Below are positions 26,519-36,001 of a stretch of 64,000 nt of DNA, piece after piece. Source of the DNA: Antarcticirhabdus aurantiaca (GTDB lineage Bacteria; Pseudomonadota; Alphaproteobacteria; Rhizobiales; Rhizobiaceae); the NCBI RefSeq assembly GCF_009765365.1, contig NZ_VTOM01000001.1, positions 186,001 to 250,000 on the forward strand, written 5' to 3'. The translations under genes and the position numbers were made by a program. Below the pieces are notes generated by a model that saw only the letters and a list, made by a program, of their open reading frames with translations, did not search any database and had not been told where the DNA came from. How positions within the stretch are numbered: position 1 is the stretch's first letter; each line of letters opens with the position of its first letter.

Positions 26519-26536
26519 TGTGCGATAATCCGCACA
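26519..26536. promoter_or_regulatory. Upstream activator palindrome 2 (probable DctD site)
   Basis: TGTGCG-ATAATC-CGCACA, a perfect 6-bp dyad, exactly 33 bp (about three helical turns) from palindrome 1, so two DctD dimers would bind the same face. It lies 34 bp before the dctB ATG and could also affect dctBD transcription. Confidence 0.8.
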
Positions 26537-26570
26537 TGCATCACCCGGTTTGAGGAGGCTCGACCACGAG

Positions 26571-28403
26571 ATGGGGCGCTTCGATCGCCTTCTGCACCCG
26601 CGCCGCCGGCTCGTCGCGGCGCTCGCCGCGCTCGCCGCTTTCGCGCTGGCCGTTGAAGGGGTTGGCCGCCTCGCCGAGCGCTCCGCGCTCGCCAGCCTCG
26701 CGGCCGAAGCGCGCTCGGCGCTGCCGCTCGCCAGCTCGGCCCTGCGCGCCGAGATCGACCGCCAGCGCGCCGTGCCGGTGGTGCTGGCCGAGGAAAGCAC
26801 GGTGCGTGCCGTTCTGGCCGAGCCGACGCCCGAGCGGCTCGCCGGCGCGGACGAACTGCTGCGCCGCATCGCGGACGGCACGCGGGCGAGCGTCGTCTAC
26901 CTCGTCGACCGCGGGGGGCGGGCGATCGCCGCCAGCAACTATCGCGAGCCCGACAGCTTCGTCGGCAACGACTTCCGCTTCCGCCAATACGTCCAGCGGG
27001 CCCTCGCTCTGGGGCGCGCCGAGCAGTACGCGCTCGGCACCGTGTCGCGAAGGCCGGGCCTCTACATCTCCCAGCGCATCGGGACGGCTGATGAGCCGCT
27101 GGGCGTCGTCGTCGCCAAGGTCGAGCTCGACCGCGTCGAGGCCGAATGGCGCCAGACCGGCCGGCCGGTCTTCGCCGCGGACGGGCGCGGCATCGTGCTC
27201 GCGACGAGCGTGCCGGACTGGCGCTTCCGCACCCTCGAACCCGTCGCGCCGGAGGAAGCGACCGCTTATCGTGAGAGCCTCCAGTTCGGCGAGGCGCCGC
27301 TGACGCCGCTGCCGCTGGCGGCGGCGGGCGCGCAGGATCTGGTGCGCCTAGCGGCGGGCAGCGATGCGGGCGCCAAGCCCGGCCGCTACGTCGAGGTCTC
27401 GGGCGCCGTCGAGGGCGGGCCGGAGGGCTGGCGTCTGACGATCCTCGCCCCCGCCGGGGCGGCGCTGGCGCAGGCCGGCTTCCTCGCGCGGCTCCTGACC
27501 GCGCTGGCGCTGGCGCTGCTCGCCGCCGCCGCCACCTTCGTCTGGCGCCGGCGCACGCGCGAGGCGCGGCGGCGGGCCGAGATGGTCCGCAACGCCGCGG
27601 CGCTGGAAGCGCGCGTCGCCGAGCGGACGACGGAACTCACCGAGGCCTATCGCGACCTTCAGCGCGAGATGGCCGAGCGGCGCGAGGCTGAGGCGAAGAC
27701 GCTGCGGCTGCGCGACGACCTCGCCCAGGCCAATCGGCTGGCAACGCTCGGGCAGATCGCGGCCGGCGTCGCCCACGAGATCAACCAGCCGGTGGCGGCG
27801 ATCCGCACCTATGCCGAGAATGCCGGCCGCTTCCTCGACGTCGGCGAGCCGGACACGGCCCGCGCCAACATGGGCACCGTGGTCGGCCTGACGGCGCGCA
27901 TCGGCGCGATCACCGAAACGCTCCGGGGCTTGGCCCGCCGCGCCCGGCGCCCGAGCGAACGGCTGGCGCTGTCGGAGGTCGTCGACGGCGCGCTGACGAT
28001 TCTCGACAGCCGCATCGCCGAGAGCGGCGCGACGGTGGAGCGCGTGGGCGAGGCGGCCTTGCGCGTCGAGGCCGACCGGATCGGGCTGGAGCAGGTGCTG
28101 GTGAACCTCCTGCGCAACGCCCTCGACGCGCTGGCGGGAACGCCCGAGCCGCGCATCCGCATCGAGACCGGCGGCGGGGCGGGCGTCGCGCGGCTCACCG
28201 TGTCCGACAACGGGCCGGGCTTGGCTCCCCAAGAGGCCGAGCGCCTGTTCACGCCCTTTTCCACCTCGAAGCCGCAAGGCCTCGGCCTCGGCCTCGTCAT
28301 TTCCCAGGACATCGTCACCGAGCTCGGCGGCCGCCTCACGGCGGGCACCGGGCCCGACGGGGGCGCGGCCTTCACCATCGAGCTTCCGGAGGCGGGATCG
28401 TGA
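26571..28403 (+). CDS. dctB: C4-dicarboxylate sensor histidine kinase DctB
   Basis: Membrane sensor kinase, 610 aa. TM1 about 13-33, a periplasmic double-Cache ligand domain (about 34-300, including [20 protein letters not shown]), TM2 about 305-324, then a coiled coil ([16 protein letters not shown]) and the kinase core: His402 in [21 protein letters not shown]-box [11 protein letters not shown]1 [10 protein letters not shown] and G2 [11 protein letters not shown]. It senses dicarboxylates together with DctA and phosphorylates DctD. Start ATG 26571 is preceded by GAGGAGG with a rather long 12-nt gap; TTG 26550 would put that site inside the gene. Overlaps dctD. Confidence 0.95.
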   Translation: MGRFDRLLHPRRRLVAALAALAAFALAVEGVGRLAERSALASLAAEARSALPLASSALRAEIDRQRAVPVVLAEESTVRAVLAEPTPERLAGADELLRRIADGTRASVVYLVDRGGRAIAASNYREPDSFVGNDFRFRQYVQRALALGRAEQYALGTVSRRPGLYISQRIGTADEPLGVVVAKVELDRVEAEWRQTGRPVFAADGRGIVLATSVPDWRFRTLEPVAPEEATAYRESLQFGEAPLTPLPLAAAGAQDLVRLAAGSDAGAKPGRYVEVSGAVEGGPEGWRLTILAPAGAALAQAGFLARLLTALALALLAAAATFVWRRRTREARRRAEMVRNAAALEARVAERTTELTEAYRDLQREMAERREAEAKTLRLRDDLAQANRLATLGQIAAGVAHEINQPVAAIRTYAENAGRFLDVGEPDTARANMGTVVGLTARIGAITETLRGLARRARRPSERLALSEVVDGALTILDSRIAESGATVERVGEAALRVEADRIGLEQVLVNLLRNALDALAGTPEPRIRIETGGGAGVARLTVSDNGPGLAPQEAERLFTPFSTSKPQGLGLGLVISQDIVTELGGRLTAGTGPDGGAAFTIELPEAGS

Positions 28404-29755
28404 TGCAGAACGAGCCGGTCGAGGTGCTCTTCGTCGACGACGAGGAGCATCTGCGCATCGCCAACGCGCAGAGCCTGCAGCTCTCCGGCTTTCGCGCGAC
28501 GCCGCTCGGGAGCGCCGTGGAAGCGCTGGAGATCCTCTCCCCCGACTTTCCCGGCGTCCTCGTCACGGACCTGCGCATGCCCGGCATGGACGGCATGGCG
28601 CTGTTCCGGCGGGTGCTGGCGATGGATCCGGACCTGCCGGTGATCCTCGTCACCGGCCACGGCGACGTCGAGACGGCGGTGGCGGCCCTGAAGGAGGGCG
28701 CCTACGACTTCATCGCCAAGCCGTTCTCGGGCGATCGCCTCGCCGAAAGCGTGCGCCGCGCCGGAGAGAAGCGGCGGCTCGTCCTGGAGAACCGACGGCT
28801 GACGGAGGCCGCGAGCCGCGTCGACGAATCGCTGCCGCTGATCGGCGAGACGCCGGCGATCCAGCGCCTGCGCGCGACGCTGCGCCAGATCGCCTCCGCC
28901 CAGGTCGACGTCCTCGTGGAGGGCGAGACGGGATCGGGCAAGGAGGTGGTGGCGAGCCTGCTGCATGCCTGGAGCGAGCGGCGCGCCCGGCCCTTCGTCG
29001 CGCTGAACTGCGGCGCGCTGCCCGAAACGGTGATGGAGAGCGAGCTTTTCGGCCACGAGGCCGGCGCCTTCACCGGGGCGCAGAAGCGGCGCATCGGGCG
29101 CATCGAGCATTCGAGCGGAGGGACGCTGTTTCTCGACGAGATCGAATCGATGCCGCCCGCGCTGCAGGTGAAGCTCCTGCGCGTCCTGGAAACGCGCAGC
29201 GTCGACCCGCTCGGCACCAACCAGGCGCGGTCCGTGGACCTGCGCGTCGTCGCGGCGGCGAAGGTGGACCTCGGCGACCCGGCGCAACGCGGCACCTTCC
29301 GCGAGGACCTCTACCACCGCCTCAACGTCGTGACGCTGCGCATTCCCCCCTTGCGCGAGCGGCGCGACGACGTGCCCCTCCTGTTCGCACACTTCCTCGC
29401 CCGCGCCGCGACCCGCTTCGGCCGGCCGGTGCCGACGATCTCGGCGCAAGGCCTGCGCTACCTGCGCACCCACGACTGGCCCGGCAACGTGCGCGAGCTG
29501 ACCCACCACGCCGAGCGCGTGGTGCTGGGTCTGGCCGACATCGACGGCGAGGGAGACACGGCCGCGCCCGCGGCACCCGCCTCGCCGGGCGCGAGCCTGC
29601 CCGAGCGCGTCGAGGCCTATGAGGGGGAGCTGATCCGCCAGGCGCTCACCGACAACGGCGGCGACGTGCGCTCGACGATCGAGGCCCTCGGCATCCCCCG
29701 CAAGACCTTCTACGACAAGCTCAAGCGCCACGGCATCGAGCGGCGGGGCGGGTGA
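28400..29755 (+). CDS. dctD: Sigma-54-dependent response regulator DctD
   Basis: NtrC-family activator, 451 aa: receiver domain 8-125 with phosphoacceptor Asp57 ([12 protein letters not shown]), AAA+ domain about 150-385 with Walker A GETGSGKE, the sigma-54 contact loop [15 protein letters not shown], Walker [12 protein letters not shown] and arginine-finger region [12 protein letters not shown], and a C-terminal Fis-type helix-turn-helix ([20 protein letters not shown]). Phosphorylated DctD activates the sigma-54 promoter of dctA. GTG at 28400 or ATG at 28403 both overlap the dctB stop and share GGAGG upstream. Confidence 0.95.
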   Translation: MMQNEPVEVLFVDDEEHLRIANAQSLQLSGFRATPLGSAVEALEILSPDFPGVLVTDLRMPGMDGMALFRRVLAMDPDLPVILVTGHGDVETAVAALKEGAYDFIAKPFSGDRLAESVRRAGEKRRLVLENRRLTEAASRVDESLPLIGETPAIQRLRATLRQIASAQVDVLVEGETGSGKEVVASLLHAWSERRARPFVALNCGALPETVMESELFGHEAGAFTGAQKRRIGRIEHSSGGTLFLDEIESMPPALQVKLLRVLETRSVDPLGTNQARSVDLRVVAAAKVDLGDPAQRGTFREDLYHRLNVVTLRIPPLRERRDDVPLLFAHFLARAATRFGRPVPTISAQGLRYLRTHDWPGNVRELTHHAERVVLGLADIDGEGDTAAPAAPASPGASLPERVEAYEGELIRQALTDNGGDVRSTIEALGIPRKTFYDKLKRHGIERRGG

Positions 29756-29868
29756 AGCGGGGAGCCTCGCTGGACCGCAAGGGCGAGTTCGCCCGAGCCG
29801 GTCGAGGGCGAGCATGAGATGCGCGGGAAACGATTGCGAGGCTCTCGCCCTCTGGTAAGTCTTGCAGG

Positions 29869-30153
29869 ATGCCGATCCCGCTCGCCGCCGGACTGTCCTA
29901 CCTGCCGCACACCAATCGCGAACTCGGCCTGATGTTGGCGGGGCGCAAGCCTCTCACGGTCTTCAGCGACGGCGTCGTATGCTTTCCTGACGTCGTTCTT
30001 CGCGACCTTCGCCGGTTCGAGCCGCACGTGGCGCAAGGACGGATCGTGCGGTCCGATCACGTGTCGGAACCGAATTGGATGAACGACCACCACTTGGCGC
30101 GGGTGGCCGAGTTGGAGGCTCGCGCTGTCACTGCCGCGAAGCCGACGGACTGA
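29869..30153 (+). CDS. Small hypothetical protein
   Basis: 94-aa soluble protein of unknown function: MPIPLAAGLSYLPHTNRELG, then LMLAGRKPLTVFSDG and a charged C-terminus. The composition is ordinary coding composition and short relatives with a similar N-terminus seem familiar from other alphaproteobacteria, but I cannot name a family. The ATG lies next to GCAGG without proper spacing. It follows dctD by 113 bp and overlaps the convergent acetyltransferase by 26 bp. Confidence 0.55.
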   Translation: MPIPLAAGLSYLPHTNRELGLMLAGRKPLTVFSDGVVCFPDVVLRDLRRFEPHVAQGRIVRSDHVSEPNWMNDHHLARVAELEARAVTAAKPTD

Positions 30154-30763
30154 ACACGGGCACATGCGGCGCGGCGGTCATGGGCAGCAGGCCGGCGAGG
30201 CGCGGGTCCTCGGCGATCTCGATCGCCTGGGAGACCGGCTGGAAGCCGGAGCGGCGGTAGAAGTCCAGGGCGCGGGGATGGTCGAGCGTGTTGGTGTGGA
30301 GGAAGAAGCGCTCGATCGGACGGGCGAAGGCTTCCGGGATCGCGCGATTCATCAGGCGGCGCGCCTGGCCGGAACCGGTGAGATGGGCGGAAACGCCGAA
30401 ATACACCATCTCGCAGGCGGTCCCCATCCGGAAGTCGAGCTCCGCCATGCCCTCGGCCCGGCCGTCGATCTCCAGGACGAGGAGGCGGATGTCGGGATGG
30501 TCGAGGAGCTCGGCGAGGCGCGCCGGTGAAAGAACCAGGCGACCGTACCAGAGGTGGTCGGCGCCGATGCGCCGGTAGAGGTCGAGGTACCAGTCGGCGG
30601 CGGGCCGCTCGACCATGCGGATCGTGCCGGGAAGGGCAGGCGCCTCGGCCCGAGCCGGGGCGGGCGCACGCATTTCCAGGAAGGTGGCGATCGCCGCGAT
30701 CCGGCCCGCCGGAATGGCCGCCAGGGCATTCGCCTCGTTCGTCGTCGCCATGCTGCCGTCCAT
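30128..30763 (-). CDS. GNAT family N-acetyltransferase
   Basis: About 211 aa, one acetyltransferase domain: LLVLEIDGRAEGMAELDF is the beta-4/5 hairpin, VYFGVSAHLTGSGQARRLM carries the acetyl-CoA loop (G-S-G-Q-A-R-R, a variant of R/QxxGxG/A) and FFLHTNTLDHPRALDFYRRS with GFQPV completes the fold. Substrate unknown. Several starts are possible (ATG 30811, 30763, 30751); I chose 30763, which has GAGG immediately before it. Promoter of rpmB diverges upstream. Confidence 0.82.
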   Translation of the reverse strand: MDGSMATTNEANALAAIPAGRIAAIATFLEMRAPAPARAEAPALPGTIRMVERPAADWYLDLYRRIGADHLWYGRLVLSPARLAELLDHPDIRLLVLEIDGRAEGMAELDFRMGTACEMVYFGVSAHLTGSGQARRLMNRAIPEAFARPIERFFLHTNTLDHPRALDFYRRSGFQPVSQAIEIAEDPRLAGLLPMTAAPHVPVFSPSASRQ

Positions 30764-30876
30764 GTCCTCGTCGCGCGATCCAGGCTGTGGATCGGATCGC
30801 AGGAAAGCCATCGCTCGGCCGGGGTCAACCGTCGCGGAGCGCGGGCGGTTGGTGATCGGCCCGCGGCGCGTTCGGC

Positions 30877-30905
30877 TTGACGCTGGGCGGCCCCGGGACT
30901 ATAGG
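30877..30905 (+). promoter_or_regulatory. Housekeeping-type promoter of rpmB
   Basis: TTGACG at 30877-30882 and TATAGG at 30900-30905 separated by 17 bp; flanking bases extend this to CTTGAC and CTATAG, the alphaproteobacterial form of the sigma-70 consensus. The leader to the rpmB ATG would be about 90 nt. Confidence 0.75.
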
Positions 30906-31002
30906 GTCGAGCCAATTTCCGATCATGCCCGTTGCCTTATGATCGACCCGCCGAGGCGGCGGCGCACGAGGTCGGGCGCATTGAATAGAAGAAGGTGCTC
31001 CC

Positions 31003-31314
31003 ATGTCGCGCGTCTGCGAACTCACCGGCAAGGCCGTCCTCACCGGCAACAACGTCAGCCACGCGAACAACAAGTCGCGTCGCCGCTTCCTGCCGAACCT
31101 GTGCTCGGTCACGCTGATCTCGGACGCCCTCGGCCAGCGCTACCGCCTGCGCGTCTCGGCCAACGCCCTGCGCTCGGTCGAGCACCGCGGCGGCCTCGAC
31201 GCCTTCCTGCTCAAGGCGGGCGAGACCGAGCTGTCGCAGCGCGCCCGCCTGCTGAAGCGCCAGATCGCCAAGAAGGTCGCGGCCGAGGCCGGCGCCGAGA
31301 CGCAGGCGGCCTGA
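31003..31314 (+). CDS. rpmB: 50S ribosomal protein L28
   Basis: Component of the large ribosomal subunit, 103 aa. It begins [20 protein letters not shown] and continues [12 protein letters not shown], the invariant L28 signature, with the longer alphaproteobacterial C-terminal extension ([15 protein letters not shown]). The single early cysteine in CELTG is the remnant of the zinc-binding form. ATG at 31003 follows AAGAAGGTG. A promoter and a terminator bracket it, so it is a single-gene unit. Confidence 0.97.
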   Translation: MSRVCELTGKAVLTGNNVSHANNKSRRRFLPNLCSVTLISDALGQRYRLRVSANALRSVEHRGGLDAFLLKAGETELSQRARLLKRQIAKKVAAEAGAETQAA

Positions 31315-31343
31315 GGCTCCACGCCTTTCGCATTCGAATCGTC

Positions 31344-31380
31344 GCGGCTCCGCCGGCTTGATCGCCGGCGGGGCCGCTTT
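31344..31380 (+). terminator. Intrinsic terminator downstream of rpmB
   Basis: 14-bp stem (31344-31357 with 31364-31377, one G-U pair, loop TTGATC) followed by TTTCCCTT, 30 bp after the rpmB stop. Confidence 0.85.
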
Positions 31381-31404
31381 CCCTTGGGCGCCATTCCGGC
31401 GCGA

Positions 31405-31440
31405 CGCTGGTGCCATCTCCCAGCGACACCAAAAAAATGG
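31405..31440 (+). promoter_or_regulatory. Candidate preQ1-type riboswitch pseudoknot
   Basis: Stem CGCTGG/CCAGCG (31405-31410, 31420-31425) with a 9-nt loop containing CCAT (31413-31416), then an A-rich tail ACACCAAAAAA and ATGG (31437-31440) complementary to the loop CCAT. This hairpin, A-rich tail and loop-tail pairing is the topology of class I preQ1 riboswitches, and the next gene, 9 bp downstream, is a queuosine-precursor transporter. The loop is shorter than in the well-known examples and I could not match every conserved base. Confidence 0.45.
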
Positions 31441-31449
31441 ATCGCACCG

Positions 31450-32133
31450 ATGCGCGTCTATCTCCTGCCCGTCGCCGCCATGGCGCTCGTGGTCCTCGCC
31501 TCCAACATCCTCGTCCAGTTCCCCATGGCCGGCCATCTCGGCTCCCTGGCACTGGGCGACCTCCTCACCTGGGGCGCCTTCACCTATCCCTTCGCCTTTC
31601 TCGTCACCGACCTGACGAACCGCCTTCTCGGGCCCGTCGTCGCGCGGCGCGCGGTCTATGCCGGCTTTGCGGTGGCCGTCGCGACGTCGATCCTGGTGCC
31701 GCCGATCCTGTTCTCGTTCGGGCTCCTGCCCTTCGAAACGGTGGGCGAGCGGCTCGCGCGCATCGCGGTGGCCTCGGGCACGGCCTTCATCATGGCGCAG
31801 CTCCTGGACATCACCGTCTTCAACCGGCTGCGCCGCGGCTCGTGGTGGAAGGCGCCGATCGTCGGCTCGGTGGCGGGCTCGGTGGTCGACACGGCGATCT
31901 TCTTCACCGTCGCCTTCTCCGCCGCCTTCGCGTTGGTGGGGCCGGGCGACGAGTTCGCCACGGCCGCGGCGCCGCTGCTCGGGCTCTTCCCGACCGCGGA
32001 AGCGCCGCGGTGGGTGTCCTGGGCGCTTGGCGACCTTTGCGTGAAGCTCCTCATCGCTTTCGTCGCGCTCGTTCCATACCGGCTCGTCATCGGCATGGCG
32101 CTGCCGCCGCGCGAGATCAACGCGGCGGCCTGA
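31450..32133 (+). CDS. Queuosine precursor transporter (YhhQ/VUT family)
   Basis: 227-aa inner-membrane protein of the VUT/COG1738 family, whose E. coli member YhhQ imports preQ0/preQ1 for tRNA queuosine. Six hydrophobic segments are visible; the motif FLVTDLTNRLLGP (acidic and Asn-Arg, strongly conserved), SGTAFIMAQLLDITVFNRLR and SVVDTAIFF are family hallmarks. ATG at 31450 is chosen from the conserved MRVYLLPVAAMALVV start; the frame is open upstream through the pseudoknot region. A possible preQ1-sensing leader just upstream supports the assignment. Confidence 0.9.
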   Translation: MRVYLLPVAAMALVVLASNILVQFPMAGHLGSLALGDLLTWGAFTYPFAFLVTDLTNRLLGPVVARRAVYAGFAVAVATSILVPPILFSFGLLPFETVGERLARIAVASGTAFIMAQLLDITVFNRLRRGSWWKAPIVGSVAGSVVDTAIFFTVAFSAAFALVGPGDEFATAAAPLLGLFPTAEAPRWVSWALGDLCVKLLIAFVALVPYRLVIGMALPPREINAAA

Positions 32134-32151
32134 GGGCAAGGGAGAGGCGCG

Positions 32152-32523
32152 ATGTCCGCCGTTCGGATGAAGGGTGCCGTGCCGATCCTGCGCCAGTTCG
32201 ACGAGGACGCGGCCTTCGCCTTCTATCGCGACTATCTCGGCTTCACGGTCAATTGGACGCATCGGTTCGAGGCGGACCTGCCTCTCTACGCTCAGGTGTC
32301 GCGGGACGACCTCGCGCTTCACCTGTCCTGGCACCACGGCGACGCGACGCCGGGCTCGGCGGTGTTCCTGCCGATCTCCGGCATCGATGCGTTTCGCGCC
32401 GAACTCTCGGCCAAGGCCTATCGCAACGCCCGTCCGGGAATCGAGGACGCGCCCTGGGGCGCCCGCACGATGACGCTGCTGGACCCCAGCGGAAACCGCC
32501 TCCTGTTCAACGACAAGGGATGA
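32152..32523 (+). CDS. Glyoxalase/bleomycin-resistance (VOC) superfamily protein
   Basis: 123-aa VOC-fold protein: VPILRQFDEDAAFAFYRDYLG (beta-alpha opening), ALHLSWHHGDATPGSAVF in the middle and MTLLDPSGNRLLF at the C-terminal strand. The pattern is closest to bleomycin-binding-type proteins in which a dimer sequesters ligand, but a metal-dependent enzymatic role is possible (HLSWHH). It follows the transporter by 18 bp with AGGGAGAGG before the ATG at 32152, so the two are probably cotranscribed. Confidence 0.85.
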   Translation: MSAVRMKGAVPILRQFDEDAAFAFYRDYLGFTVNWTHRFEADLPLYAQVSRDDLALHLSWHHGDATPGSAVFLPISGIDAFRAELSAKAYRNARPGIEDAPWGARTMTLLDPSGNRLLFNDKG

Positions 32524-32530
32524 CGCGCCC

Positions 32531-33538
32531 TCAATCCGCGGCGTCGAGCCTGAACTCCAGGTAGAGGCTGCGCTGGAGGAAGGAGTTGTTGTCGTCCGAG
32601 ACGAGAGCGAGGCGGGTCGTGCCGTCCGGCGCCTCGAAGAGGTCGATACCCTCCATGTTGTCGATCTCGCAGGACAGGTCGGCCTCGGCGATCACCGGGC
32701 CGTCGGCGAGCGCGCCCGCCCGCAGTTCCGCCGCCGGAATGCGCCGGATGCGCGTGCCGATGCGGCCGAAGAGGCCGGTATATTGCCGCTCCAGGAGGAG
32801 AAGGTCGCCGCTGGGCAGAAAGACACCGTCGGTCGCGTCCCAGTCCTGCCCGCGCTTCACCGTGAAGACGCCGTTGGCGGCGGGGTTCGCCGCGCCGAAG
32901 CGGCCGGCAAAGAGGTTGCCCTCCGCGTCGATCGACTTCTCCGCCACCGCGACGCCGCCCCAGTCCGGCCGGGGCGAGAGCGCGATCGTCTCGATGCCGC
33001 CATTGGCGCGCAGCTCCTCGCGCGGGATCGGCAGAGGGCGCAACGTCGGCACGGCTCCGATGGGGTCGTCGCGATCGAAGGCGAGGATGCGCGCCTCGCG
33101 CTCGAAGCCGACGAGAACCGAGCGCTCGCCGATCGCCAGCGCCTCGGCGTCGGTCGCGATCTTGCCGGTGACGATCCGGCCGTCGACGTCGCGCATGCCC
33201 GTCGTTTCGGCATCCTCGATCCCGATCGGGCGGTCGTCCCCGTCGCGGGCGATGCGGCCGGTGAACCAGTAACCGGTGTCGGTGACGGCGAGGAACTGCG
33301 ATCCCGCGTCGAGGAAGCGGAAGGAGGACACGCCCGACACGCCGGAGTAAGCGAAGCCGCCGACGAACCGGAGGCCGCCGACGAGATCACGCAAGTCGGC
33401 CCCGCAGAAGCGGTGGATCGGCGCGACGGATACCTCGACGGGCTCGGCCGGAGCCGGAGAGGGGGCGACGGAGGCGAAGGCGAGGGTGAGAAGGGCGAGG
33501 AGGCCGACCGCGCCGTGGCGCTGCCGTCTCGGCCTCAA
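32531..33538 (-). CDS. Phytase-like esterase domain protein, exported
   Basis: 335-aa secreted protein. Signal peptide about residues 1-31 ([20 protein letters not shown]). The mature part is an esterase-like-activity-of-phytase beta-propeller: [58 protein letters not shown] and [20 protein letters not shown] are characteristic. Substrate unknown; it is a standard neighbour of cobT in Rhizobiales. The start TTG at 33538 overlaps the cobT stop as TTGA, so it is the last gene of the cobS-cobT unit. Confidence 0.88.
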   Translation of the reverse strand: MRPRRQRHGAVGLLALLTLAFASVAPSPAPAEPVEVSVAPIHRFCGADLRDLVGGLRFVGGFAYSGVSGVSSFRFLDAGSQFLAVTDTGYWFTGRIARDGDDRPIGIEDAETTGMRDVDGRIVTGKIATDAEALAIGERSVLVGFEREARILAFDRDDPIGAVPTLRPLPIPREELRANGGIETIALSPRPDWGGVAVAEKSIDAEGNLFAGRFGAANPAANGVFTVKRGQDWDATDGVFLPSGDLLLLERQYTGLFGRIGTRIRRIPAAELRAGALADGPVIAEADLSCEIDNMEGIDLFEAPDGTTRLALVSDDNNSFLQRSLYLEFRLDAAD

Positions 33539-35451
33539 CGGCGCCCTCCGGCGGCACGGCGGCTGCGCCGGCCGGCGGGGATCATCCCCTCGTCCTCGAA
33601 CAGCGCGGCGAGCTGCTCGGTCATGGCGCCGGCCAGCTCCTCGGCATCCACCAGCGTCACCGCGCGGCGGTAGTAGCGCGTGACGTCGTGGCCGATGCCG
33701 ATGGCCAGCAGTTCCACCGGCGAGCGGGTCTCGATTTCCTCGATCACCCAGCGCAGATGGCGCTCCAGGTAGTTGCCGGGGTTCACCGAGAGCGTCGAAT
33801 CGTCGACCGGCGCGCCGTCCGAGATCATCATCAGGATGCGCCGCTGCTCGGGCCGGGCGATCAGCCGCCCATGCGCCCAGAGCAGCGCCTCACCGTCGAT
33901 GTTTTCCTTGAGGAGCCCTTCGCGCATCATCAGGCCGAGATTGCGCCGGGCCCGCCGCCAAGGCGCGTCGGCGCTCTTGTAGATGATGTGGCGAAGGTCG
34001 TTGAGGCGGCCGGGCTTCGGGGGCTTGCCGGCCTTCAGCCAGGCCTCGCGCGACTGCCCGCCCTTCCAGGCGCGCGTCGTGAAGCCGAGCACCTCGACCT
34101 TGACGCCGCAGCGCTCCAGCGTGCGCGCCAGGATGTCGGCGCAGGTTGCCGCCACCGTGATCGGGCGCCCGCGCATCGAGCCGGAATTGTCGATGAGGAG
34201 CGTGACGATCGTGTCGCGGAAGGAGGTGTCGCGCTCCATCTTGAAGGAGAGCGGCGAGAGCGGGTCGGTGACGAGGCGGGTGAGCCGCGCCGTATCGAGG
34301 TAGCCTTCTTCGAGATCGAAGTCCCAGGACCGGTTCTGCTGCGCCATCAGGCGGCGCTGCAGACGGTTGGCGAGGCGGCCGACGACCCCGCCGAGCGTCG
34401 CGAGCTGCTTGTCGAGAAAGGCGCGCAGGCGATCGAGCTCCGCCTCGTCGCAGAGATCCTCGGCACCGATCGTCTCGTCGAAGGCGCGGGTGAAGACCGC
34501 GTATTCGTGGTCCGGCGCGTCGCGCAGCGGCGACTCGGGCGGGCGGCGGGACTCGCCCGGCGTCTCGGAGTCCTGGCTGTCGTCGTCGACGGGGTCGTCG
34601 GCCGTGACTTCCGAGGTTTCGGCCTCGGCGGCCTCCTGGTTCTCGCCCTCGCTCTCGCCTTCTTCCGGCTGGGCGTCCTCGGCGCCGCTCTCCTTTTCCG
34701 AGGTGCCCTCGTCGGAGTCGCGCGTCTGGTTGTCGCCCGCTTCCTGATCGTTCTCCTCGTCGGAGGCCTCGCTCTCCTGGCCGAGCTCCTCGGCCATCTC
34801 CAGCGACACGAGCATGTCGCGCATGGCCCGGGCGAAGGCGGCCTGGTTCTCGACCTGGCCGGCGAGCTTGTCGAGAGTGCCGCCCGCCTTGGCCTCGACG
34901 TGCTCGCGCCAGACGTCGACGAGGGCCTGGGCGCTCTTCGGTGTCGGGCGGCCGGTCAGGCGCTCGCGCACCATGAGGGCGATGGCGTCCTCGATCGGCG
35001 CCTCCGCCTTGTCGGTGACGTCGGCGAGGTTCGAGCGGAAGTACTTGTCCTCGATCATCGAGGCGAGGTTGTCGCCGACACCGGCCATGGCATTGGCGCC
35101 GATCGCCTCGACCCTCGCCTGCTCCACGGCATCGTAGACGGCGCGCGCGCCCTTGCCGTCCGGCGACAGGCTGGCGTGGAGGCCGGCATCGTGGCGCGCG
35201 CGGCGCAGGGCCATGGCGTCGGAAATGCCGCGCACCACGGACACGTCGTTCTTCGTGGCGCGCTTGGGCAGTTCCGGCAGGCGGGCGCGTTTTCCCGCGA
35301 GGCCCGGCCGGTCGGCGGCGAAGGTCACCTCCAGCTCGGACTCGCCCGCGATCGCCCGAAGGCAGCCCGCCACGGCGCGGCGGAACGGCTCGCGGTCCGC
35401 GCCCGCCTTCGGGGTCTTGGCTCTCGAATTGTCGCCGCTGCCCGCCGCCAC
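33535..35451 (-). CDS. cobT: Aerobic cobaltochelatase subunit CobT
   Basis: One of three subunits of the ATP-dependent chelatase that inserts cobalt into hydrogenobyrinate a,c-diamide in aerobic B12 synthesis. 638 aa, expected length. N-terminal helical domain, a highly acidic central linker (about 225-320, rich in Glu, Asp, Ser), and a C-terminal von Willebrand A domain with the MIDAS motif [12 protein letters not shown] (D-x-S-x-S) and [12 protein letters not shown]. It works with CobS (AAA+) encoded just upstream and CobN encoded elsewhere. GTG at 35451 follows GAGGAG. Confidence 0.95.
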   Translation of the reverse strand: MAAGSGDNSRAKTPKAGADREPFRRAVAGCLRAIAGESELEVTFAADRPGLAGKRARLPELPKRATKNDVSVVRGISDAMALRRARHDAGLHASLSPDGKGARAVYDAVEQARVEAIGANAMAGVGDNLASMIEDKYFRSNLADVTDKAEAPIEDAIALMVRERLTGRPTPKSAQALVDVWREHVEAKAGGTLDKLAGQVENQAAFARAMRDMLVSLEMAEELGQESEASDEENDQEAGDNQTRDSDEGTSEKESGAEDAQPEEGESEGENQEAAEAETSEVTADDPVDDDSQDSETPGESRRPPESPLRDAPDHEYAVFTRAFDETIGAEDLCDEAELDRLRAFLDKQLATLGGVVGRLANRLQRRLMAQQNRSWDFDLEEGYLDTARLTRLVTDPLSPLSFKMERDTSFRDTIVTLLIDNSGSMRGRPITVAATCADILARTLERCGVKVEVLGFTTRAWKGGQSREAWLKAGKPPKPGRLNDLRHIIYKSADAPWRRARRNLGLMMREGLLKENIDGEALLWAHGRLIARPEQRRILMMISDGAPVDDSTLSVNPGNYLERHLRWVIEEIETRSPVELLAIGIGHDVTRYYRRAVTLVDAEELAGAMTEQLAALFEDEGMIPAGRRSRRAAGGRR

Positions 35452-35453
35452 GC

Positions 35454-35966
35454 TCAGTTCTCCTCAGGCCCGTCCGTCGTCGCTTCCGGCAGTTCGCCCA
35501 CCGCCACGTCGCGCATCGCCGGCGGCGCCGCGCCGGCCGGGACGGGCTTCAGGACGATCGCTGTGATGCCCTGGTGCATGCCGGCATATTCGGTGGTGAA
35601 GAGGCCGTCGAGCACGAAGCGGTCGCCCTCGTGCTCGACGCCCTCGCGGGCCGAGACCTGCACCGTGCCGGTGTTGTCGGGCGAGCCCGCCTCGTAGATC
35701 ACGAGAAGGCCGGAGCCGTCGTCGTAGGCCGCGAGCCCCGCCCGCCCCAGCCCGTCGTCCTCCTTCGCCGCCACCGTCACGTCGAGGCCGAAGACGTTGC
35801 CGTCGGCGTTCGCCTCGACGAAGTCGGCGAAGCGCCCGAAGGTCTCGTTCGTCAGCTCGCCGGTGATCCGCGGCGTGTCCGCCGCGTCCTGCGCGCGGGC
35901 CGGCGCGGGAAGGGCCGCGACGAGGCCGAGAAGCGCGGCGGAGGCGAGGTTGGTTCGACGGGTCAT
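35454..35966 (-). CDS. Secreted protein of unknown function between cobS and cobT
   Basis: 170-aa protein with a clear Sec signal ([20 protein letters not shown], cleavage near ARAQ at about 26). The mature domain is acidic and beta-rich: [54 protein letters not shown]. No family recognised. It ends 2 bp before the cobT start and begins 35 bp after the cobS stop, so it is inside the cobS-cobT operon, although cobaltochelatase is cytoplasmic. ATG at 35966. Confidence 0.8.
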   Translation of the reverse strand: MTRRTNLASAALLGLVAALPAPARAQDAADTPRITGELTNETFGRFADFVEANADGNVFGLDVTVAAKEDDGLGRAGLAAYDDGSGLLVIYEAGSPDNTGTVQVSAREGVEHEGDRFVLDGLFTTEYAGMHQGITAIVLKPVPAGAAPPAMRDVAVGELPEATTDGPEEN

Positions 35967-36001
35967 GCCTGGAGGTCCTTGTCCGATCGTGTCCCTTCGA
36001 T

